Shown here piece by piece: positions 1 through 8,207 of a DNA stretch of 64,000 nucleotides. The stretch spans positions 239,728 through 303,727 of the forward strand of contig CAZVHP010000005.1 of NCBI GenBank assembly GCA_964627305.1, in the 5' to 3' direction. The notes under the pieces are model-generated. The model had not been told where the DNA came from. It made no database searches and was given only the letters and a program-made list of their open reading frames with translations. A program made the position numbers and the translations under genes. This stretch comes from WJKG01 sp964627305 (GTDB lineage Bacteria > Zixibacteria > MSB-5A5 > GN15 > FEB-12). The stretch's first letter is position 1, and each line of letters starts with the position of its first letter.

Positions 1-968
1 CGGTACTCCTCCGGAGTGGCCTTATCGACCCAGAACACAATCGGCTCCACCGGCTCGGATATGCGGGCGTCCGGGTTCTTCTTCTTCAAATGCCAGCGAT
101 TAATATAGCGGATGTAGGCCGACTCACGATCCATCTGTGTATAGTCCTGCCATTGGGTCAGGAAGTACCCAATGCGATCATCGGCCACCCGTGGCTGATA
201 GTCTGTCTCCGGCAGAGTCGACAGCGAATAGTGATACGTGTGATACATGCTGTAGCCGTCCTGCAGCGTAATACCGGACTGGGGCTGGCTCGTCTGGTAA
301 TGCAGCTTTACACTGATCTCGCTGTTCTGCGGGAAGGACTTGATCTTGTCGAAGTAGCTGTTCTTGCTGTCGAACCGGTGCCCGGTCTTGCCGGCCTGCC
401 CCAGCAGATAGCTGAGATTGGAGGCATCACGAACAAACAATTCGGCGGCATCGATCAACACTGCGCCGGAATCATTGGGAAGCGACTTGATGGTTGCTGA
501 GGCAATCAGATGGTCGCTTATAGCCTTGTCCAGCGCATGCCGTACCGGTGCGGTCGAATCTGCCCGCAGGCGCAGGTTCTTCTCCATCAGCATGATGGTC
601 TTGCCGACACGCTTGAAATAAAACGGGTAGGTCCCAAGCATGGCGCCATTGTCGGTGTAACGACCGTCCGACTGCACACGCGACTCGCCGCACAGATAGA
701 TCGGGCCGATGTGCTCCGGTTTGATCTCCATGAGCATATCATGGTCGGTGGTGTCGCGATAGAACGTAAACAGCCCCTTGATGGCCACCCGGTCCTTTGT
801 CAACTTTGAAAACGGTTGTTCCTTGCCGGGTTTCGGGGCCGGATCCTTCTGCTTGGTCACCTCGCCTTGTTCGCTGAAGGTGCGGACACGCCGACCGGCA
901 GAAGCATCGGCGGCCAGCAGACAGAACGCCGCAACCAGAAGGGCAATGATGATGGCACGTGATTGCAT
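1..968 (-). CDS. DUF5117-type zinc metalloprotease, N-terminal part (cut by window edge)
   Basis: Reading leftward from the ATG at 966-968, the frame stays open to base 1, giving about 322 residues. An upstream AAGGAATAG ribosome site supports the start. Residues 1-25 form a signal peptide (MQSRAIIIALLVAAF..., ending near ADASA). The mature part begins with the short DUF5118-like lead and continues into a DUF5117-like domain: FTFYRD, then LSYLLGQ, then the hallmark PRVADDRIGYFLTQ segment and a following RYINRWHLKKK. Known family members are large exported zinc metalloproteases of about 800 residues whose HExxH motif lies further C-terminal, outside this window, so catalysis cannot be checked here. 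The assignment rests on my recognition of the domain pattern. It is the first gene on this strand before a 112-bp gap to the next one. Confidence 0.7.
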   Translation of the reverse strand, partial: MQSRAIIIALLVAAFCLLAADASAGRRVRTFSEQGEVTKQKDPAPKPGKEQPFSKLTKDRVAIKGLFTFYRDTTDHDMLMEIKPEHIGPIYLCGESRVQSDGRYTDNGAMLGTYPFYFKRVGKTIMLMEKNLRLRADSTAPVRHALDKAISDHLIASATIKSLPNDSGAVLIDAAELFVRDASNLSYLLGQAGKTGHRFDSKNSYFDKIKSFPQNSEISVKLHYQTSQPQSGITLQDGYSMYHTYHYSLSTLPETDYQPRVADDRIGYFLTQWQDYTQMDRESAYIRYINRWHLKKKNPDARISEPVEPIVFWVDKATPEEY

Positions 969-1080
969 GGTCTATTCCTTACTCATCTATGGTTTGTGTC
1001 GTTTCGCGTTCGATTCTCAGTAATGTAGGTAGATACGTAGATATTAGCAGTAATGTTCATTTCGGATTTCAGTTGGTTCA

Positions 1081-1584
1081 TCAACTGCTGCGCTCCAAAT
1101 ACTCCAGATGGAGCCTTCCTCTGTCGGTCAGATCGTAGTATGTATGGTTGCGATGCTTGATCCACTTTCCCTTCACATGCCCCTTACGGTACTGCACAAT
1201 GCGAGGTTCCACGCGCTCAAGGAGTCCCAGATCGCGCAGTTTCTGGTGGATGTCGAACACTCGCTGCTTGTCCAGCCCGAGAAGGCGCGCGATTTTCAGC
1301 GAATAGTCTATGCCATACATGCGATGGTGCCTGAGAACCGCAATATCCTCGCTGTCGAGGATCTCAATGATCCCCTGCTCAGGTGACGGCTCCGCTTCCG
1401 CCAGAATATCCTCCCACTCAAGCGTCACCAGCCGCTCAGGTTCCACACGAGCAAGATTTGCGCAGTCAGAACGATGGACCCGAAGCACATTGTCCCAACT
1501 GTAATACCCGACAATCGGGTCCGGCGGAGAAGGTGAGCAACAACGGGCGAGGGAATAGTCTTCCTTGAATCTGAGGGCTGACAT
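1081..1584 (-). CDS. RelA/SpoT-type cysteine (CC/RIS) domain fused to a winged-helix domain
   Basis: The predicted protein is 167 aa when started at the ATG at 1582-1584, which is where similarity begins; an open frame continues upstream without a convincing start. Residues 12-57 look like the zinc-finger/CC (RIS) region of long RelA/SpoT alarmone enzymes: LARCCSPSPPDPIVGYY, then VHRSDC, then a closing ERLVTLEW strand. The conserved C15, C16, H37 and C41 are all present. Residues 78-167 resemble a winged-helix domain of the DUF2250/MarR kind (IARLLGLDKQRVFDIHQKL as recognition-helix candidate; HRNHTYYDLTDRGRLHL as the wing). No hydrolase, synthetase or TGS domain is present, so it should not make ppGpp. 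A role as a small sensor-regulator is inference. It is divergent from the DUF819 gene. Confidence 0.65.
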   Translation of the reverse strand: MSALRFKEDYSLARCCSPSPPDPIVGYYSWDNVLRVHRSDCANLARVEPERLVTLEWEDILAEAEPSPEQGIIEILDSEDIAVLRHHRMYGIDYSLKIARLLGLDKQRVFDIHQKLRDLGLLERVEPRIVQYRKGHVKGKWIKHRNHTYYDLTDRGRLHLEYLERSS

Positions 1585-1736
1585 GATGGGCAATATATGT
1601 GAGACAGAATGACCGGTCACTATTAAATTGCGGCTCCTCAAACGTTTGACATTGTGCCGAGGGCGGCCACCTGCTACATTAGTGTAAATTCGCCCAGCCC
1701 GATCACCCACAAGGCAGCAAAGGACGCCACAGACCC

Positions 1737-2927
1737 ATGCATGACGCGCTGATCTCCTCACCGGCTGGAATACTGGCCACCCTGGCTGCCGTCACCTCCT
1801 TCTTCTTCTTCCTTGAGAAGAAGACCGAATGGACGCTCTTCAGCTACCTGCCGCCGTTGATATTCATTTACGTCATACCGGTGTTCCTCTCCAACCTTGG
1901 CGTTATTCCCACCAAGTCCGGCGTCTATGATTTCATGGGGGATAACATGCTGCCGGTCTTCTTAACCATCATGCTGCTGGAAGTGGATGTGATAGCAACG
2001 ATTCGCATTATGGGCAAGGGCGTGTTCGTGATGCTGCTGGGAACGCTTGGTGTTGTGGTTGGTGCTCCGATAGCGTTCCTGCTGGTCAAGCACGGTGTCG
2101 GGCCTGAAGCCTGGCAGGGATTCGGGACACTGGCCGGCAGTTGGATCGGTGGCACCGGTAATATGCTGGCCGTAGCACAGATGATTGAACTGGATGAGCG
2201 ATCGGTCAATTACGGCTATGCGGTCATTGCCGACAACGCCGTCTACCTGATCTGGTTGCCGATCATGCTGGGATCGAGGAACCTGGCCAAACGCTTTCAT
2301 CGGTTCACACGCGTATCCTCGGACCGACTGGAAAAGATGGGGTCTGCCGCAAGGGAAATGGTCAAGAAGAAAGGCTCGCTGCAGATGCGTCACATTCTGT
2401 ACCTGGCCTTTTTCGGCTTTGGCGTCACGGCGCTCGCAACCTGGCTCTCCGGTCTGATTCCGCCACTGCCGCTGGACAGCCCAACTCCCTGGTTGACAGC
2501 CAACACCTACAAGATTCTCATAGTGACCATTCTGGGCCTGGCCCTGTCGTTCACCAGGGCCAGCCGGATACCCGGCTCCCACGCCATCGCTATGGCCCTG
2601 ATCTACCTGTTCGTGGCCCGAATGGGGGCAAAGGCAGACTTGTCCGATGTATCCCTGGCTGTCTTCTGGTTCCTGCTGGGTGCTTATATCTGGATATTCA
2701 TTCACGGTGCGTTTCTGCTGGGAGCCGCGAGGCTGTTTCGGGTCGACGTGCACACGGCCGCTATCGCCTCCGCAGCCAATATTGGCGGGGCAGCCTCAGC
2801 ACCGATTGTCGCCGCCTATCACAAGCCGACGCTGGTACCGGTGTCCATTCTCATGGCTATGCTGGGGTACGCCATCGGCAACCCCGCCGGATTCCTGGCG
2901 GCCTTGTTATGTCGATGGGTCGCATAA
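1737..2927 (+). CDS. DUF819 family integral membrane protein
   Basis: The protein has 396 residues with about ten hydrophobic segments spread over the full length, and glycine-rich GTLAGSWIGGTGNMLAVA near residues 130-150, typical of the DUF819 (YjcL-like) family. A second matching segment, AAIASAANIGGAASAPIVAA, lies near residue 340; such paired repeats suggest an internally duplicated transporter fold. The family's substrate is not established; plant members of this family are thought to carry organic acids, but that cannot be read from this sequence. It is transcribed away from the RelA-CC/winged-helix gene, 152 bp apart, so shared regulation is possible. The start at 1737 gives a short lead before the first membrane helix; its ribosome site is weak. 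Confidence 0.8.
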   Translation: MHDALISSPAGILATLAAVTSFFFFLEKKTEWTLFSYLPPLIFIYVIPVFLSNLGVIPTKSGVYDFMGDNMLPVFLTIMLLEVDVIATIRIMGKGVFVMLLGTLGVVVGAPIAFLLVKHGVGPEAWQGFGTLAGSWIGGTGNMLAVAQMIELDERSVNYGYAVIADNAVYLIWLPIMLGSRNLAKRFHRFTRVSSDRLEKMGSAAREMVKKKGSLQMRHILYLAFFGFGVTALATWLSGLIPPLPLDSPTPWLTANTYKILIVTILGLALSFTRASRIPGSHAIAMALIYLFVARMGAKADLSDVSLAVFWFLLGAYIWIFIHGAFLLGAARLFRVDVHTAAIASAANIGGAASAPIVAAYHKPTLVPVSILMAMLGYAIGNPAGFLAALLCRWVA

Positions 2928-2953
2928 CGCCCCCTGCGCTCGCGCGAAAACCG

Positions 2954-3640
2954 CTATTGTTGTCGGCGGTCGATCTCTCCCCGCATGGGCACGAAACGAA
3001 CATCGTACAGCTTCTGCACCGTGTACCCCTTGGCGGTCCGAGTCACTCGCTGCAGTTGCTGTGTCCAACCCGCCATGGTAACAACCGGCAGCACCATGTG
3101 GCGACCGACTCGCAGCTGCTCAATAAGTTGCTCCGGGATTCGCGGTGCCGCCGCCGTTATGATGATTCCATCAAAGGGTGCCTTCTCGGGCCAGCCGTGA
3201 AAGCCGTCACCGAGGGTCACGTGCACATTGCTATAACCCAGCTCACGAAGCAGCCGGGTGGTAGCCCCATACAACTCCGGGATCACTTCCACCGAATACA
3301 CTTCCGCAGCAATCTCGGCGAGTACTGCTGCCTGATACCCTGACCCGGTGCCGATCTCGAGCACCTTCGATGATGGCGCCAGTTCCAGCAACTGGGTCAT
3401 CGAAGCGACCACATACGGTTGTGAAATCGTCTGCCCCTCGCCGATCGGCAAAGGACCGTCGCAGTAGGCGCGGTCGCGCAACCGCTCGGGCACAAACAGG
3501 TGGCGGGGCACACTGCGCATGGCGTCGAGAACGGCCTCGTCATCAATGTCTCGCCCCGCCAGGTCCTCCTCGACCATGTGAAAGCGTCGCCGCTCCTGCT
3601 CTTCCTCACTCGGCACAGGTAGATGTGGTTTCTCGGCCAC
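2954..3640 (-). CDS. pcm: Protein-L-isoaspartate O-methyltransferase (cytoplasmic)
   Basis: A 228-aa enzyme that methylates isoaspartyl residues in damaged proteins using S-adenosylmethionine, starting their repair. The start is GTG at 3638-3640, directly behind GGGAGGTGAA. Family signatures seen in order are: VPRHLFVPE, the substrate-side loop PLPIGEGQTISQPYVVA, SAM motif I VLEIGTGSGYQAAVLAEI, and the post-I acidic strand YSVEVIPEL. FDGIIITAAAPRIPE forms the later SAM-side strand. Length matches the usual 205-230 residues. It is divergent from the EVE-domain gene. A second paralogue with a lipoprotein signal lies at 20583-21347; this copy has no export signal and is the housekeeping candidate. 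Confidence 0.95.
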   Translation of the reverse strand: MAEKPHLPVPSEEEQERRRFHMVEEDLAGRDIDDEAVLDAMRSVPRHLFVPERLRDRAYCDGPLPIGEGQTISQPYVVASMTQLLELAPSSKVLEIGTGSGYQAAVLAEIAAEVYSVEVIPELYGATTRLLRELGYSNVHVTLGDGFHGWPEKAPFDGIIITAAAPRIPEQLIEQLRVGRHMVLPVVTMAGWTQQLQRVTRTAKGYTVQKLYDVRFVPMRGEIDRRQQ

Positions 3641-3757
3641 TTCACCTCCCTCTGGTCATTGCTGTCGGTGTTCAATATCAGGAACAGGGACAGCAAAGGC
3701 AAGGTTCTATCGGAAAGCAAAAACCGAACGAGGCAGCGAAGCGCTGAAGAGGTGCCG

Positions 3758-4228
3758 ATGGCGAGGAAGTTCTGGCTGTTCAAGAGCGAACCGGACTGCT
3801 ACTCGATTGATGATCTGAAGCGGCATGGCACGACACATTGGGACGGCGTGCGCAACTACCAGGCTCGAAATATGCTGCGCGATGAAATCAAGCCCGGTGA
3901 CGGTGTTCTGTTCTACCACAGCAGTGTCCAGCCACCGGGGATTGTGGGCCTGGCCGAAGTCTCCCGATCCGGGTATCCCGATCATACAGCCTTGAACCCG
4001 GAGTCAGAGCACTTCGACCCTAAAGCCACAGACGAGAACCCGATCTGGTACATGGTCGACGTGCGCTTCGTCAGCAAACTGCCAAAAATGCTGACCTTGC
4101 CGGATCTGAAGCGGGAGCCAGGGCTTGAAAACATGATGGTGACTCAGCGCGGCAGTCGGCTCTCCATCCAACCGGTCTCCTCGCACGAGTGGAAGACGAT
4201 CCAGCGGATGATCAGCAAGCTCGAATAG
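3758..4228 (+). CDS. EVE domain-containing protein
   Basis: A 156-aa single-domain protein, started at the ATG at 3758 because the EVE fold begins immediately (MARKFWLFKSEPDCYSIDDL); the upstream open frame has no family similarity. The typical EVE landmarks are WDGVRNYQARNMLRD near residue 30, GDGVLFYHS, the GIVGLAEV strand, and WYMVDVRF near residue 95. EVE proteins belong to the PUA-like superfamily and are believed to bind modified bases in nucleic acids; the human relative is Thy28 (THYN1). No catalytic function is expected. It stands alone on the plus strand, divergent from pcm, with 117 bp between the starts. Confidence 0.93.
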   Translation: MARKFWLFKSEPDCYSIDDLKRHGTTHWDGVRNYQARNMLRDEIKPGDGVLFYHSSVQPPGIVGLAEVSRSGYPDHTALNPESEHFDPKATDENPIWYMVDVRFVSKLPKMLTLPDLKREPGLENMMVTQRGSRLSIQPVSSHEWKTIQRMISKLE

Positions 4229-4268
4229 CTCAGATCCGCTTCGCCCGCCAAGGCGGCCACCAAACCAC

Positions 4269-4296
4269 TTGACAATCGCTTGTGAGGCTGTACATT
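4269..4296 (+). promoter_or_regulatory. Sigma-70-like promoter for the 4432 gene
   Basis: TTGACA at 4269-4274 and TACATT at 4291-4296 with a 16-bp spacer. Both are near-consensus and correctly oriented upstream of the 4432-5328 gene, leaving a leader of about 130 nt. Confidence 0.55.
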
Positions 4297-4431
4297 ACAG
4301 AAAGGTACAACAGGACAGTTCCTTATACTCCCTTTTGCCAAGGCCCCGCTGACTGGGACCCTATGCAGCAATAGCTAACTGATCGACCACACATGTCGCA
4401 AAACGTCTGCCTGTCCGCTAAGGAGGATAGA

Positions 4432-5328
4432 ATGTCTGTACGACGCTCAGTCAGTTTGTTAGTCCTTGCCCTGGCGATTCTGGTTGCCGCCTTCGCGCCG
4501 AGGCACGGATACGCCGATGGACCAGTCGAGTTGGTGTTCACAGTCGGTGACACCACGGCCCCCCACGGTCTCGATAACGGGTTCATCTCCATCTACATCG
4601 ACAACTTCTATGATACCATCGCAGGTTTTCAGTGCGTCCTTGTATCGGAACGCCCGGACCTGGTCCGCTTCAATTTCGATAACGGCGGATTCGATACGAC
4701 CGGTACTCTGATTTCCCGCTTCCAGTATGTCGACGCCATAGACCGGGCCGGTGACCAGACCGAACTCTGGTTTCTGTGCATCGCCAATCTTCCAAGCCCG
4801 CCGCTCTACCGTGGTTTCCCGCCGCAGCAGGGCGGCGTTGCCGTGCGCATCCCGTTCAGGACTTTCAGTATCCCGGACTCCGGGGGCAGCCTGCTATGCC
4901 CCATTTCGGTAACGAGACCCTTCGATTTCTCCAACCCGAACGGTTACTCAATCGGGACCGCCATCGACACTGCCTATGATACAACTTGGTTTGTCTGTCA
5001 GGAGTATGTTGGGGACTCCTGCCTGGCCTGGGAAGGTCACAGCGAGTACGTCCCGGGGTGGGACTCGATCGCCGTGGACACAATCAAGACTGGGTATCTT
5101 GATACCACGCGGGTGATTACTGTTGAAGGCTCAATCCTGATCCACGCCATCCAGTGCGATATGGACGGCAACGGTTCGGTCAACGTATCTGATCTGACGT
5201 GTCTGGTGTCAGTGTTGTTTGGCACGCCTTCCGAAAGCTGCACTATCGGATTCTGCGATTTAAACAACTCCGGCAGGATGGAGATAAGTGACCTGACTGC
5301 GCTGGTCTCAATGCTGTTTGGTGGCTGA
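4432..5328 (+). CDS. Secreted cohesin-like/dockerin-like repeat protein
   Basis: The start is placed at ATG 4432 because a strong AAGGAGG lies 6-11 bases upstream; the protein is then 298 aa. Residues 1-29 form a signal peptide (VLALAILVAAFAPRHGYA). Residues about 30-235 are a beta-rich region resembling the cohesin-like domains common in FCB exported proteins. The C-terminal 60 residues hold two dockerin-like calcium loops: CDMDGNGSVNVSDLTCLV and CDLNNSGRMEISDLTALV, each with D/N-x-D/N-G spacing followed by a helix. No catalytic motif is seen. It precedes a dockerin-bearing protease at 5542, so cell-surface scaffolding or partner binding is a reasonable inference. The exact ligand is unknown. 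Confidence 0.7.
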   Translation: MSVRRSVSLLVLALAILVAAFAPRHGYADGPVELVFTVGDTTAPHGLDNGFISIYIDNFYDTIAGFQCVLVSERPDLVRFNFDNGGFDTTGTLISRFQYVDAIDRAGDQTELWFLCIANLPSPPLYRGFPPQQGGVAVRIPFRTFSIPDSGGSLLCPISVTRPFDFSNPNGYSIGTAIDTAYDTTWFVCQEYVGDSCLAWEGHSEYVPGWDSIAVDTIKTGYLDTTRVITVEGSILIHAIQCDMDGNGSVNVSDLTCLVSVLFGTPSESCTIGFCDLNNSGRMEISDLTALVSMLFGG

Positions 5329-5447
5329 GGATATCATGCGAGCTGAATTCAGGTTCGGCAAATCGTCAGCAGGGCACGAACAAACGACACCTGCGCCATG
5401 TTAAAGAAACATCGCATAGAAGACCCCTACGGTCCCTGTTTCTGTTA

Positions 5448-5475
5448 TTGCTAAAACCAAATAATGTGCTATCTT
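5448..5475 (+). promoter_or_regulatory. Possible sigma-70 promoter for the 5542 protease
   Basis: TTGCTA at 5448-5453, 16-bp spacer, TATCTT at 5470-5475, about 65 bp before the start codon. It matches the general pattern of the other promoter candidates here but the -35 box is weak. Confidence 0.35.
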
Positions 5476-5541
5476 ACGGTCGGTCCCGTTAACGAAACCC
5501 GCAACACATTCCGACAATGAGAGATACACCGAGGAAGTAAC

Positions 5542-7872
5542 ATGAAGCCGCGTCCCACCCGAATCATCCCACCATCAATTCCACTGCTGGTGTTGCTGGC
5601 GGTTCTGATTTCAGCCGCAAGCCCTGATCTGTCGGCTCGCCCGCTCCATCGCGAGGCAGCCACCAAAACAACCCTTGACTATCTACCGTCCTGGGGCAAC
5701 ACTGACCGTGTCGTAGTCAAGCTGGCCGAATCGCTGGGGCATGTCGACCCTGTCGGCAGGGCGCTTGCCGGCCAGGACCCCCGTGTGGAACGGGTTAATG
5801 ACGTCCTCAACAGCCACGACAGATTTGTTGGTCTTCAGCGCCGGCTTGACATCGAGGTTTCACGCCTGCACGAGATTCGCCACGAGGCCGCCAAGCGAGC
5901 CGGCAACACTTCGCTGCCGGACCTGACGCTGTACTTCAACATCGATATTGCTCCGGATGCCACCGCCGATGAGAGGCTCCGTCTGCTCAATGAGCTTAAC
6001 GCACTGGATGCGGTTGAGATCGCCTATTTTGAGCCGGTCGCTCACCTGCCGTTGGCGCCCACGCCGGCATGGGAGAGCAACCAGAACTATCTCGATCCGG
6101 CACCTATGGGAATAGATGCCCGCTATGCCTGGTCAGCCCCCGGCGGGAAGGGAGAGACGGTCAAGGTGATCGACATCGAGGGTAACTGGGTGGAGTCTCA
6201 CGAGGACCTCCGCGGCGGCACCTCGAGTTTTCATATTGCCGGAGCCAAAGTCAACAGTCCGACATGGTGGAATCACGGTACCGCCGTGCTGGGGCAGATT
6301 GCTGCCGACTCCAACGGTTTCGGCATGACCGGCATTGCCTTCAATGTTGATCTCGGGACGGTTTCCATCGGCTCCATGGATCTTGCCACGGCGCTGGTCA
6401 CGGCTGCCAACAATTCCGACACCGGCGACATCATCCTCATCGAACTCCAATACGAAGGCCCCAACGGCGGCGCCTATGTCCCGGCTGAGTATTTCCAGGA
6501 CATCTTTGACGCCATTGTAACCGTTACCGCTATGGGTCGAATTGTGGTCGAAGCCGGAGCCAATGGCGCCCAGAACCTGGACGACACTACACTCTATGGG
6601 CGCTTGTTTGACCCTGATTTCCGCTTCTCCGGGGCCATCATGGTCGGGGCTTCCAATAGTGTGCATATCCCCGAATGGTTCACCAGCTATGGCAAACGTA
6701 TAGACGTGCATGCGTTCGGATCAGGCGTTTACACCCTGGGCTATGGTGACCTCTATGGTACTGACACAACCAACTACTACACGGCCCAATTCGGCGGCAC
6801 CTCTAGTGCTTCCCCGATAATAGTCGGAGCCTGCGCCGCCTTGCAGGGGATCAACAAGGCCATTCACGGCCGGGTCCTCGATCACGCGGAGATGCGCGAT
6901 CTGCTGCAGACACATTCAACTCCGCAGGCACCCAATCCCAAGAAGATCGGCCCCATGCCCAATCTCGCCGGGTCGGTCGACGAGCTTCAGGGCGTTTCCT
7001 TCGTCGCAGATTCTACGTTCGGCTGGGCACCGTTCGACGTGCAGTTCACGGCAAGCTCCGGGCTGGCTGTCGACACATGGTCATGGGATTTCGGGGATGG
7101 CGGCGCGGCGTCAATCCAATCTCCGACGCATCAGTATGCTATCCCCGGGATATATGACGTATCCATCGAAATCAACGCCGGGGGGGACATCCGAACAGCC
7201 CAGAAGGAAGACTATATCGTCGTCGTCGCCGATACCCTGCGCCTGAACGATGTACTGACCAAGGCTGGCGAAACAGTTGAAGTTGCAGTTTATGGAAACA
7301 ACACTATCAAATTGGACGACATACGCATTCCGATTGTGCAAACTGGCGACTTCAAGGTACCCCCGGACTCGATTTCGGTAGCAGGCTGCCGCACGTGGTA
7401 TTTCGATGTAGTCGACTATCTGCACTATGATGCGTTTTTCGGACGCTATACCGTCAGACTGCAACCAAATGGTGCCGGCACCGGAGTACCGCTGGCCGTC
7501 GGCAACGGTCCCCTCGTCAAGCTCTATTTCACCACCCCGCTGTCTGCCCAGTCGGGAGACTCCATGTTCATCTCGATCGAGCCATATCTGAGCTACCTGC
7601 CGTTGTTCGAAGGCCTGTTTGGCACATACAGCCCCGTAGGTGAGATGATGTCCGTTGCCATCGAGTGTGTCAACCATGGCGATGTAGACGGCATACCACC
7701 TATCAATGTACAGGACGTCACCTATCTGGTCGCCTACCTGTTTGTCTCCGGCCCGGAACCTGTGCCCTATTTGGCTGGCGATGCTAACTGCGATGATGTG
7801 GTCAACGTTACCGATCTCACGTATCTGGTGTCCTATCTGTTCGCCGCAGGACCACCTCCCTGCGAGTGCTAA
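5542..7872 (+). CDS. Secreted subtilisin-like (S8) protease with PKD and dockerin-like repeats
   Basis: 776 aa with GAGGAAG ribosome site. A signal peptide covers residues 1-32. A propeptide-like region follows to about 180. The S8 catalytic domain (about 185-450) shows the triad: D211 in KVIDIEGN, H245 in WNHGTAV, S421 in GGTSSASP, and oxyanion N341. A PKD domain (about 489-562, WSWDFGDGG) is followed by a cohesin-like beta domain (about 565-715). The tail at about 718-776 carries two dockerin-like loops (HGDVDGIPPINVQDVTYLV and GDANCDDVVNVTDLTYLV). It is likely an extracellular or surface protease anchored through its C-terminal repeats. It lies 213 bp after the non-catalytic dockerin protein and ends before a strong terminator at 7901. 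Confidence 0.88.
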   Translation: MKPRPTRIIPPSIPLLVLLAVLISAASPDLSARPLHREAATKTTLDYLPSWGNTDRVVVKLAESLGHVDPVGRALAGQDPRVERVNDVLNSHDRFVGLQRRLDIEVSRLHEIRHEAAKRAGNTSLPDLTLYFNIDIAPDATADERLRLLNELNALDAVEIAYFEPVAHLPLAPTPAWESNQNYLDPAPMGIDARYAWSAPGGKGETVKVIDIEGNWVESHEDLRGGTSSFHIAGAKVNSPTWWNHGTAVLGQIAADSNGFGMTGIAFNVDLGTVSIGSMDLATALVTAANNSDTGDIILIELQYEGPNGGAYVPAEYFQDIFDAIVTVTAMGRIVVEAGANGAQNLDDTTLYGRLFDPDFRFSGAIMVGASNSVHIPEWFTSYGKRIDVHAFGSGVYTLGYGDLYGTDTTNYYTAQFGGTSSASPIIVGACAALQGINKAIHGRVLDHAEMRDLLQTHSTPQAPNPKKIGPMPNLAGSVDELQGVSFVADSTFGWAPFDVQFTASSGLAVDTWSWDFGDGGAASIQSPTHQYAIPGIYDVSIEINAGGDIRTAQKEDYIVVVADTLRLNDVLTKAGETVEVAVYGNNTIKLDDIRIPIVQTGDFKVPPDSISVAGCRTWYFDVVDYLHYDAFFGRYTVRLQPNGAGTGVPLAVGNGPLVKLYFTTPLSAQSGDSMFISIEPYLSYLPLFEGLFGTYSPVGEMMSVAIECVNHGDVDGIPPINVQDVTYLVAYLFVSGPEPVPYLAGDANCDDVVNVTDLTYLVSYLFAAGPPPCEC

Positions 7873-7900
7873 CATACTCTGCAATAATGGCTTAAGAAGG

Positions 7901-7930
7901 CGCCGACAGTGATCGCTGTCGGCGTTTCTT
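7901..7930 (+). terminator. Rho-independent terminator after the S8 protease
   Basis: Perfect 9-bp stem CGCCGACAG / CTGTCGGCG (7901-7909 with 7916-7924) and a 6-nt loop, followed by TTTCTT. It lies 28 bp downstream of the protease stop. Confidence 0.8.
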
Positions 7931-8026
7931 CTTCTGAGGCCCCGGCTATCAACACGGTTCGCTATCGACCGGCCAGACCCGGAGAGCCACATTGCACTAA
8001 GGCCATCATTTTCCACTCGCAAGTGC

Positions 8027-8055
8027 TTGCCCAGGTTGAACAAATGTAGTAGAAT
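8027..8055 (+). promoter_or_regulatory. Possible sigma-70 promoter for the giant secreted proteins
   Basis: TTGCCC at 8027-8032, 17-bp spacer, TAGAAT at 8050-8055. It would give a leader of about 146 nt before the 8208 start codon. Confidence 0.4.
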
Positions 8056-8207
8056 GTCTGTCGGTTTGTAAGGGCTGTTGTCCCGGCCATGCCACATGGC
8101 TGTCAGGCCGAGACTCCAGTTTCACCGATTGGAATGAGCATTAGGCATAATGAGTGGTTAGTTCGTCAGTAAGGGAAAACCCCAATGTTAATTGTAGAGT
8201 GTAGGCT

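Larger units (their letters stand above)
7873..8207. other. 335-bp intergenic region: terminator, promoter and structured leader
   Basis: No credible gene is seen. It holds the terminator at 7901-7930, a promoter candidate at 8027-8055, and then roughly 150 nt of untranslated leader. In this leader GCCAT...ATGGC (about 8089-8103) and a larger CGGCC...GGCCG pairing share bases, so two hairpins are mutually exclusive. I do not recognise a known riboswitch class. Confidence 0.4.

Noticed and set aside
1646..1680. TTGACA and TACATT upstream of the DUF819 gene as a promoter.
   Set aside because: The spacer is 23 bp, too long for a normal sigma-70 promoter.
4297..4431. The 130-nt leader before 4432 as a possible c-di-GMP or other riboswitch.
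   Set aside because: I could not match the conserved loops of any class I know; only weak GC pairing is present.
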